Of a stretch of DNA of 5,737 nt, positions 1 through 5,236 are shown one piece after another. The stretch lies in contig JAICQW010000118.1 of assembly GCA_025937665.1 (NCBI GenBank), positions 1-5,737 on the forward strand, written 5' to 3'. Origin of the DNA: Nitrososphaeraceae archaeon (GTDB taxonomy: Archaea > Thermoproteota > Nitrososphaeria > Nitrososphaerales > Nitrososphaeraceae). The position numbers and the translations under genes are program-made. The notes beneath the pieces are model-generated. The model ran no database searches, had not been told where the DNA came from, and saw only the letters and a program-made list of their open reading frames with translations. The first letter of the stretch is position 1. The number at the start of each line of letters is the position of its first letter.

Positions 1-118
1 GATTGCTGTTTATCTTACCACTCAAGATCAAAGAAGCAAATTTTTGTATCGATTCATAGACTCCAATACTGTACGCAATGAGTGCAATCCTTTCTGGTTT
101 CTCACGTAGAGGATCCAT
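1..118 (-). CDS. Partial unrecognised protein, N-terminal 39 residues
   Basis: An ATG at 118-116 opens a reading frame with no stop to the left edge, giving 39 complete codons of a gene that continues outside the window. The visible peptide starts MDPLREKPERIALIAYSIGV and ends in LSGKINSN. It looks amphipathic and helical, with no signal peptide or clear membrane span, so a cytoplasmic protein or a helical N-terminal domain is likely. I do not recognise the family. It lies 60 nt downstream of the tandem winged-helix gene on the same strand, so it may share that transcript, although a possible TATA element overlaps the regulator's stop codon. The fragment is short, so the gene call rests on the ATG, the open frame to the edge and the co-directional spacing. 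Confidence 0.55.
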   Translation of the reverse strand, partial: MDPLREKPERIALIAYSIGVYESIQKFASLILSGKINSN

Positions 119-172
119 AATGTAAAAACTTTCTCAACACTTATGTGTCTTTGCAACTAAATTCAACTGCTA

Positions 173-183
173 CAATATTTAAT
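173..183 (-). promoter_or_regulatory. Possible TATA element for the left-edge gene
   Basis: On the minus strand this reads TTATTAAATAT, overlapping the stop codon of the regulator gene. Its centre is about 60 nt before the ATG at 118, which would leave a 5' leader of roughly 30-35 nt. That is longer than at the other promoters here, and there is no clear purine-rich BRE, so co-transcription with the regulator is equally possible. Confidence 0.2.
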
Positions 184-784
184 AAGAATCCATTATTTCA
201 GAATAGTTATTTATGCTACTGTCAATATAGTTATTGGTCTTGTAAATCAGACCGTTTACAATATTTCTGTTTATCAAGTCATACAAATTCACCTTCTTAT
301 GTTGTATCTGGATACCAACGTCAATGCCTTCGTCATAAATAGTATTTTTGTCCTTTATGCAAACTATATTATCTTGCATTAGTTTTTTCATATGCCAGGA
401 AATTGTAGAGGCTGCCTTCCTAGTGTATTTTATTATTTCCAGTTGAGAGATTGGACCTTTATCGTGCAATAGTTTTATGATTTCATAGGAGGTTTGGTTT
501 CTCAAGAATCCCATAAGCCCTGTTATATCATTTGAAATATTTCGTGGAAATAATCTAGTCATTCTGGATCTCCGTTCTACATTTACGAGTTCCATTTTTT
601 CTAATCTATCAATATGATAGGAAAGTACTCCATTTGATGAGTTAATCATTCTTAAGAGTTCCCTATATCTAATTCCAGGATTTTCATCAATGCATACCAA
701 TAGTTTTTGCTGTACTTTAGGCAAGGTATCAAAAATGTACGAACTTGAAGAATTACGATAAATCCAATCCAAGCTCGCAGTCAA
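179..784 (-). CDS. Tandem winged-helix (two-HTH) transcriptional regulator
   Basis: A 201-residue cytoplasmic DNA-binding protein. Winged helix 1 spans about residues 24-80, with a helix-turn-helix around RELLRMINSS and a recognition helix around NGVLSYHIDRLEK. Winged helix 2 spans about 97-150, with recognition helix ASTISWHMKKLM. The repeated pattern of 'S.HI/M..L....IV' after each recognition helix is typical of ArsR/MarR-type folds, and the two-domain layout resembles the archaeal COG3398 group. The C-terminal 50 residues are Asn/Ile-rich and unassigned. No Cys-based metal-sensor motif is evident. The start is TTG at 784-782, whose sequence TTGA overlaps the TGA stop of the upstream membrane-protein gene. 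This indicates translational coupling; a second TTG four codons later is an alternative. Regulation of its own operon or the neighbouring copper genes is inference. Confidence 0.85.
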   Translation of the reverse strand: MTASLDWIYRNSSSSYIFDTLPKVQQKLLVCIDENPGIRYRELLRMINSSNGVLSYHIDRLEKMELVNVERRSRMTRLFPRNISNDITGLMGFLRNQTSYEIIKLLHDKGPISQLEIIKYTRKAASTISWHMKKLMQDNIVCIKDKNTIYDEGIDVGIQIQHKKVNLYDLINRNIVNGLIYKTNNYIDSSINNYSEIMDSY

Positions 785-1176
785 TTTGCTTTTAATAACC
801 CCAATCCAAATAGTGTTAACATCACAAGTAATACTATATGTGGTAACTCTATATTTACAGATGGTAAAATTACATTATCAAGATTACCAGTAGAAGACAA
901 CAACATAATACCCTCTACAATAGCAAGAGTCACAAATCCTAGTGCCATAAGAAACATTCTGATGCTGCTTTTTTTCAAGTATGCAAGAATTGACACCAGT
1001 CCTAGAAATACTGCGATATTCAAACTAATGATATGGATAATAATATGATATATCATAGACTGGTGAGTAATATGGGGCATGATTAACGGAATAATAAGAG
1101 AAGAGACAATAATCGTAGTCAGTGCAAATATTTTCAGCTTGTTGTCTAATACCCTGTATTTTCTCTGCGATTGCAC
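781..1176 (-). CDS. Small four-helix membrane protein with His cluster
   Basis: A 131-residue integral membrane protein I cannot name. Hydrophobic segments lie near residues 15-35, 42-66, 72-94 and 108-129. Basic residues before helix 1 (QSQRKYR) and between helices 2 and 3 (KKSSIR) place both termini inside the cell. With that topology H35, H38, H44, H48, E88 and H113 all fall in the outer loops or outer halves of helices 2-4, which could form a metal or haem site facing out; this is inference. The start is GTG at 1176-1174, with no earlier in-frame ATG, GTG or TTG seen nearby, and a TATA-like element about 25-30 nt upstream supports it. The gene overlaps the downstream regulator by TTGA, so the two are almost certainly one operon. 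Archaea often pair small membrane proteins with winged-helix regulators, which makes a signal-sensing role plausible. Confidence 0.8.
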   Translation of the reverse strand: MQSQRKYRVLDNKLKIFALTTIIVSSLIIPLIMPHITHQSMIYHIIIHIISLNIAVFLGLVSILAYLKKSSIRMFLMALGFVTLAIVEGIMLLSSTGNLDNVILPSVNIELPHIVLLVMLTLFGLGLLKAN

Positions 1177-1198
1177 GAAACCAATAGTGGCTTCACCA

Positions 1199-1212
1199 AA
1201 TTTAAATTAATT
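1199..1212 (-). promoter_or_regulatory. Probable TATA box for the membrane protein/regulator operon
   Basis: The minus strand reads CAATTAATTTAAAT here, an AT-only core of 10 bases at 1201-1210. Its centre is about 25-30 nt before the GTG start at 1176, so transcription would begin within a few bases of the start codon, as expected for the near-leaderless mRNAs common in archaea. The BRE position just upstream is only weakly purine-rich. Confidence 0.45.
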
Positions 1213-1273
1213 GGTACATCCATAGTGTTTAAGCACGACAATAAATCTATATCTTGACCAGATGAGCGGTTTC

Positions 1274-1309
1274 GATTCCTATAGGAGTCTAGCCTTTCCA
1301 ACAGTGGAA
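1274..1309. repeat. Two adjacent palindromes between the copper gene and the regulator operon
   Basis: TCCTATAGGA at 1277-1286 is a perfect 10-bp palindrome. It extends to 16 bp (1274-1289) with one mismatched pair. Ten bases further on, TTCCA ACAG TGGAA at 1296-1309 is a 5-bp stem with a 4-nt loop. Both lie directly after the stop codon of the 995-residue gene and about 65-100 bp upstream of the next operon's TATA box. They could be operator sites, or a weak 3' hairpin for the copper gene. No T-run follows on the minus strand, so a classical terminator is not supported. Confidence 0.4.
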
Positions 1310-1318
1310 TGCAAATTT

Positions 1319-4306
1319 TTAATCCGTCAAATTTGCAACATTATATTTGAGCTGGGATACACTCCTGGCATACATAAAGCCACTTAAAACAATCACAATA
1401 AGAATGGCCGGAGCAATAAAATTCTGGTAACTAATATCTAGTTGGACATTTGAAGCTGTTTGATTAGAAATACCAAATGGTTTCTGCGTCTGCTGCACAG
1501 TAGTAGGCCCTACACTGGGTTCTATCATCCCAATAGAGTTGCCTCTCTGCTCAGCGAACCAGATATTCCCATTTGAATCTGAAGTAAGCCATTGTACAAA
1601 CGGTGCAGAAGTTGCAAGCGTTACTTCTCTAATCTTTGATTTTTGAGTATCTATCACCGCAATCTTATTTATTGTGTGTTCTGCTACCCACAAATTTCCA
1701 TATTTATCAAATGCCATTCCAAATGGCAAACCGGATTCATTAATCACTGGCAAGTCTGCAAATGTTCTTGTCAGAGGATCAAATGAAGTTACTTTGTGAC
1801 CATCATGTTGTGAGATGAATATTTCACCTGTTGATTTATCAATTAACAAGGCAGTAGGACTCTGTAGTGATTGGTTATCACTAGGCAAGTACACAGTTAT
1901 AGAATAGTTATTAGTAGGATCGATTTTCGCTAACTTCCCTCTTTCGTCAGTTAACCATACTAGATTATTAATAGTGTCTGAGACAATCGCAAAGGGACGT
2001 CCCCTATTGTCATCAATAGGCAATTTGAGAGTCACATTACCTATTTGTGGATCAAAGATCAAAACCTCTCCCGATGTCGGTGAGGTGATCCAAATTTTGT
2101 CACTTGAATCAATTGTAATTCCTGATGGGGTAACATAGTTCGGAAATGTAAATTGCTTGTTAAGATTTGCAGATGGATCATAGTTTCCTATAGTTTTTGT
2201 AAGCGGATCTACATACCACAAATTATTCTTTGAATCTAAAGCCATTAATGTTACTATGCTAGTTCCATTAATTTTGTGTTCAACATAATGTCCTCCATTT
2301 ATATCATATGCAAAAATGCGACCGCTTCCGATAATGGTATCACCAAACCAAATAAAGTTTCTATTTTTATCATAAATAGGATATAATGGTTGAATAGTAT
2401 TATTTGAAATCGGAAACTCAGTCACATTAAGTGTTAACCCGTCAAAGTTAGGTTTTACCAGTAAGTGATTGAATGAAGCCACTATACTGGACATATTTTG
2501 TTTTATTGGAATAGCCTGCACTTCCATATCCCAGACACCAGGTATACCAAACGAAGCATTTGCAGAGAACACCCCTGTTGATTGTTTTTCAAGGTCCGCG
2601 GTTATGGGGCCAATTGATTTTTCAAGTTGTCGATATTTTAGTCCTGCCGATTGTATTTCAATTGGTTTACCATTATTATCAAAGAAAGAGATCTTGAAAT
2701 TATTATTTCCAACCTCAAATGGATGTATCGACATGACAACTCGTGTGTTATTATGTACGAATCGAGTTGATTGATATTGTTCTATCTGACTTGATTGTGC
2801 AGTTCCCGGTTGGGTTTGATTCTGTACTTCTTCACTTGCTGGAATTCCAGTATTTACCAAAAGACCAACGCTAACAAGTAATGCAATTCCAAGTATTGAT
2901 TCACTTACAAGAGCCCTTCTAAAGTTAACAACTATGCGAGTTGCTCTTCTTTCAGTTTCAGACTCTTCATTTGGTAACTTGGAGTTTCCGGGATTACTAC
3001 TGACAACTTGAGATACACTCAATAATCGAATAACCCGATTATAAATAAGTACACTGCTATACCCTCCTAAAATTACCATTAACCCTGCCAATAACAGCTT
3101 TATCACCAAAAAGGTTCCGTATAAAGAATCAACAACCAAACTCAAATTATCTTCAAGAATGTACAATAGGAATGGACCGGTAATAACTAAAATTCCCAAT
3201 AACGTTACTATCAACGAAGAATGCCTAGGGATAAGTATTGATAACGTCGATAACTTGTAATGCCAATCCATTTTAAACTCTTTTAATTTTGGAATCAGAA
3301 CAAACGCAAGATAGAACGTACCACCAATCCAAATGGAGGCAGTCAAATTATGCACAAAGTCCATAATTATTGGCGCCACTTGCTGACTTGAGGCACCGTG
3401 TCCAATCAAACTTGTGGTAGCCAACAATGCTATACCAATTATCATAATACCAAAGCTTTCCAATCTAGAGAACATGTGAGATTCATTTTTCCTAAACTGT
3501 CTGTACTCGTATAAGGATAGACCAAAAATTATGAAGGATATCACTGATCTTTCTACTAATACAGTACCAAATTTTGTCCCAAGAACATCTATTATACTTG
3601 CGCTAATTGAAATAGCTTGAAAATATAAAATGGCAAAATTTGAGGAGATTAGTATTATTGAGGCAATTACATAATATGTTGCCAGATTTTTGCTTACATT
3701 CTTTTTTATATTAAAAATCGAATCAGTAAGAGCAGAGTTTTTTGATAATGGTCCCCAGACCCAAAGATTTGTAAATGCTGCTCCTACTATCATTACTTGA
3801 GCCAAAAGAGTGGGAAATCTAGCTAATGCTTCAGGTAAATAGAGAGTCGAAGAAGGTCCAGTATTAGTCACGTTGATTGGCAATACTGCTTGTCCAACAG
3901 CAAATACAAAGGCATTATCCGTCACATGACCGTCAATTTGAGATAAGACACTTGTTGATACTGTGTAGGTGCCATCTTTCAACACAGGAACGGAAACCTC
4001 CAGCGAAGATTCATCGCCTCCCTCATGGTTTACCTTCCCGAGGTCGACCTGCTTGCCATTCGAATCCAAAACCTTCAGGCTGCTGAAACGTAGATCAACG
4101 GGTTCACTAAAATAAACATCTATTTGTTTCGGAGACATAGATATTGATTGTGATTGCGATGGAATACTATTGGTCATAAAGGCATGTCCATAAGTTGAGT
4201 GAACAGCACCAAAACCAATTACTCCCATCACGCATAACACCAAAACCAATGACAAATTTCTATTGGGATATGATGAAATTGAATAGGTAGGAAAATGAAG
4301 AATCAA
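1319..4306 (-). CDS. CopC-CopD-YtkA-like-Vgb propeller fusion, membrane-anchored copper protein
   Basis: A 995-residue multidomain protein. Residues 1-40 are a signal peptide ending STYG. The CopC domain (41-140) starts HAFMTNSIPS and keeps the Cu(II) ligand set H41, D125 and H127 (the last two in SQIDGHVTD). CopD (about 160-487) has eight predicted helices, with H303, H319 in DFVHNLTASIWIGG, H362, K403 and E469. A YtkA/FixH-like Ig domain covers about 505-620. A Vgb/NHL-type propeller (642-935) has seven repeats of the pattern P.GI..D..G.IW......I...DP. A final helix at 962-980 leaves a short cytoplasmic tail. Topology is self-consistent: CopC, Ig and propeller are all outside and loops such as FRKNES inside. 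CopC/CopD proteins bind and import copper; the propeller's role is unknown. The start is TTG at 4306-4304, the first normal start after an in-frame TAG at 4367-4369, and it gives the signal peptide its basic n-region (R16). It is divergent from the secreted-protein gene at 4423. Confidence 0.9.
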   Translation of the reverse strand: MILHFPTYSISSYPNRNLSLVLVLCVMGVIGFGAVHSTYGHAFMTNSIPSQSQSISMSPKQIDVYFSEPVDLRFSSLKVLDSNGKQVDLGKVNHEGGDESSLEVSVPVLKDGTYTVSTSVLSQIDGHVTDNAFVFAVGQAVLPINVTNTGPSSTLYLPEALARFPTLLAQVMIVGAAFTNLWVWGPLSKNSALTDSIFNIKKNVSKNLATYYVIASIILISSNFAILYFQAISISASIIDVLGTKFGTVLVERSVISFIIFGLSLYEYRQFRKNESHMFSRLESFGIMIIGIALLATTSLIGHGASSQQVAPIIMDFVHNLTASIWIGGTFYLAFVLIPKLKEFKMDWHYKLSTLSILIPRHSSLIVTLLGILVITGPFLLYILEDNLSLVVDSLYGTFLVIKLLLAGLMVILGGYSSVLIYNRVIRLLSVSQVVSSNPGNSKLPNEESETERRATRIVVNFRRALVSESILGIALLVSVGLLVNTGIPASEEVQNQTQPGTAQSSQIEQYQSTRFVHNNTRVVMSIHPFEVGNNNFKISFFDNNGKPIEIQSAGLKYRQLEKSIGPITADLEKQSTGVFSANASFGIPGVWDMEVQAIPIKQNMSSIVASFNHLLVKPNFDGLTLNVTEFPISNNTIQPLYPIYDKNRNFIWFGDTIIGSGRIFAYDINGGHYVEHKINGTSIVTLMALDSKNNLWYVDPLTKTIGNYDPSANLNKQFTFPNYVTPSGITIDSSDKIWITSPTSGEVLIFDPQIGNVTLKLPIDDNRGRPFAIVSDTINNLVWLTDERGKLAKIDPTNNYSITVYLPSDNQSLQSPTALLIDKSTGEIFISQHDGHKVTSFDPLTRTFADLPVINESGLPFGMAFDKYGNLWVAEHTINKIAVIDTQKSKIREVTLATSAPFVQWLTSDSNGNIWFAEQRGNSIGMIEPSVGPTTVQQTQKPFGISNQTASNVQLDISYQNFIAPAILIVIVLSGFMYARSVSQLKYNVANLTD

Positions 4307-4317
4307 TATAGTTACAG

Positions 4318-4351
4318 GGAAATAATACTGATTTGAATATTTTATTATTCC
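4318..4351. repeat. Inverted repeat over the copper-gene promoter
   Basis: AATAATA at 4321-4327 is repeated inverted as TATTATT at 4343-4349. Skipping A4320 adds two G-C pairs (GG 4318-4319 with CC 4350-4351), giving a 9-bp bulged stem. It covers the proposed TATA box and transcription start of the minus-strand gene. The sequence is low-complexity, so chance is a serious alternative. Confidence 0.25.
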
Positions 4352-4360
4352 TTTTTTTCT
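4336..4360 (-). promoter_or_regulatory. Probable BRE/TATA promoter of the CopC-CopD fusion gene
   Basis: On the minus strand a purine run (AGAAAAAAAGGAA) is followed by TAATAAAATATTC, a good match to an archaeal BRE plus TATA box. The TATA centre near 4343 would place transcription start about 10-15 nt before the TTG codon at 4306, leaving a short leader. Confidence 0.45.
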
Positions 4361-4376
4361 AGTACACTAATCGAAT

Positions 4377-4397
4377 GTAGAGGATAAAGGATATAAC
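4377..4397 (+). promoter_or_regulatory. Probable BRE/TATA promoter of the coiled-coil anchored secreted protein
   Basis: A purine-rich stretch (GTAGAGGATAAAGG) leads into GATATAAC at 4390-4397. The centre of this TATA-like box is about 28 nt before the ATG at 4423, so transcription should start only a few bases upstream of the start codon. With the copper-gene promoter on the other strand, this makes 4307-4422 a compact divergent control region. Confidence 0.5.
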
Positions 4398-4420
4398 ATG
4401 TACCAAGACTTTATTTATCC
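4382..4420. repeat. Inverted repeat GGATAAA/TTTATCC bracketing the plus-strand promoter
   Basis: GGATAAA at 4382-4388 and its exact reverse complement TTTATCC at 4414-4420 are separated by 25 bp. One arm overlaps the BRE and the other covers the predicted transcription start, with the TATA box between them. A partial direct copy (GGATA) occurs at 4389-4393. The placement suits a repressor operator or a looped pair of half-sites, but no factor is known for it. Confidence 0.35.
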
Positions 4421-4422
4421 AC

Positions 4423-5148
4423 ATGAAAATTGTAGGGATTGCTTTTGTAGTTGGAGCTTTTCTGATGACCATTTTAACCATTATGATTATCCCTCAAATT
4501 TCGTTTGCACATATTAGTAAGACTTTTGGAAATACAACTATCGAGGCTGGCTGGATATCTGAGCCTCCTCTAGTTGGTGACTTGAATAGTATTGTACTTC
4601 AGGTTAGTAGTGGAGCAAGTGGCGAACAAACACCTGTTGCTAATGCACTAGCGAATCTTACAGTATCTGTAAAGTCGGGCACTATCACAAAAGTATTAGA
4701 TTTCCAGCCCTCCCCAACAACTGATGGTGGATATGAAGGTACAGTACTTCCGACAAGGGTGGGACCATATAGCCTAGTACTTCAAGGGGACGTCAAGGGA
4801 CAAAAAGTGGATAGCGAGTTTAAAATAGAAGATGTAGAATCAAAATCCATTTTCTCATTCCCCGATAGTTCTATAGATACAACCAATACTAATAATATTA
4901 ATCAGCAAGTCCAGGATGGTATCAGTAAACTGTCAAATGACATTCAAAAAAGTAGAGATGATTTGAATAACTCACAAAATGAAATTCTTGGCATTCAACA
5001 ATCTGTTGACAGGCTAAAAGCGGATTCAGGTATTTCATATTTGATATTATTAACTACCCTTGGTATCAGTATTGCAGGAATAGTGATGGCAGGATATTTG
5101 TATTCTTTACTACGAGATAGAAAGCCAACAAGGCTTGATAACGTTTGA
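4423..5148 (+). CDS. Secreted Ig-like, coiled-coil, membrane-anchored protein of CopC neighbourhoods
   Basis: A 241-residue exported protein. Residues 1-29 are a signal peptide ending SFA, so the mature chain should start at H30, the only histidine in the protein. Residues 30-140 form a predicted beta-sandwich carrying EAGWISEPPLVGD, ANLTVSV and a GGYEGTVLPTRVGPY segment. This pattern resembles, from memory, uncharacterised YtkA/FixH-like proteins often encoded beside CopC and CopD. Residues 159-200 are polar, Gln/Asn/Asp-rich and likely coiled coil, which could oligomerise or act as a spacer. A helix at 205-229 anchors it, leaving tail RDRKPTRLDNV in the cytoplasm. The ATG at 4423 fits a near-leaderless transcript, and no in-frame start precedes it. 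It is divergent from the CopC-CopD fusion gene and followed 88 nt later by a related gene. Copper binding through H30 is inference. Confidence 0.8.
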   Translation: MKIVGIAFVVGAFLMTILTIMIIPQISFAHISKTFGNTTIEAGWISEPPLVGDLNSIVLQVSSGASGEQTPVANALANLTVSVKSGTITKVLDFQPSPTTDGGYEGTVLPTRVGPYSLVLQGDVKGQKVDSEFKIEDVESKSIFSFPDSSIDTTNTNNINQQVQDGISKLSNDIQKSRDDLNNSQNEILGIQQSVDRLKADSGISYLILLTTLGISIAGIVMAGYLYSLLRDRKPTRLDNV

Positions 5149-5150
5149 TT

Positions 5151-5185
5151 TATTTGCAACCAGTAGTCAAATATGTTTCTGTTAA
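5151..5185 (+). terminator. Weak candidate terminator hairpin
   Basis: TATTTG at 5151-5156 pairs with CAAATA at 5168-5173 across an 11-nt loop, followed by a T-rich TGTTTCTGTT. The stem is short and AT-rich. It sits three bases after the stop of the upstream gene and before a separate promoter candidate, which favours termination here, but only weakly. Confidence 0.2.
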
Positions 5186-5190
5186 AACGA

Positions 5191-5210
5191 AATGGAAGGA
5201 ATTAAAAATA
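5191..5210 (+). promoter_or_regulatory. Probable BRE/TATA promoter of the right-edge gene
   Basis: The purine run AATGGAAGGA is followed by ATTAAAAATA. The TATA centre near 5206 lies about 30 nt before the ATG at 5237, predicting a leader of a few bases. The second secreted protein may therefore be transcribed independently of the gene before it. Confidence 0.45.
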
Positions 5211-5236
5211 AGGTCATATAATGGTCTTAACACAGA

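Noticed and set aside
145..342. Plus-strand open frame of 65 codons
   Set aside because: It lies mostly antisense inside the regulator gene, with Ser/Tyr/Cys-rich composition, no domain and no promoter. It is a shadow of the minus-strand gene.
1265..1290. tRNA-like T-arm (GGTTTCGATTCC)
   Set aside because: The stem does not pair properly around the TTCGATT loop and no acceptor, D or anticodon arm can be drawn in the flanking sequence.
1177..1318. CRISPR, insertion sequence or attachment site in the intergenic gap
   Set aside because: There are no spaced direct repeats, no terminal inverted repeats with a transposase gene, and the gap is only 142 bases.
1500..2400. Virginiamycin B lyase (antibiotic resistance) activity
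   Set aside because: The propeller repeats resemble Vgb, but such repeats are shared by many NHL-type propellers. Here the domain is embedded in a membrane copper protein, and I could not confirm the lyase catalytic residues. Only the fold is claimed.
2469..2774. Plus-strand open frame of 101 codons
   Set aside because: It is wholly antisense within the YtkA-like region of the copper fusion gene, has no recognisable fold, and the opposite frame is strongly coding.
3877..4086. Plus-strand open frame of 69 codons
   Set aside because: It is antisense to the CopC domain and exists because the local GC-rich patch lacks stop codons. The peptide looks non-biological.
4351..4360. T-run as a terminator
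   Set aside because: It lies in a divergent promoter region with no gene ending nearby. On the minus strand it is the purine-rich BRE segment of the copper-gene promoter.
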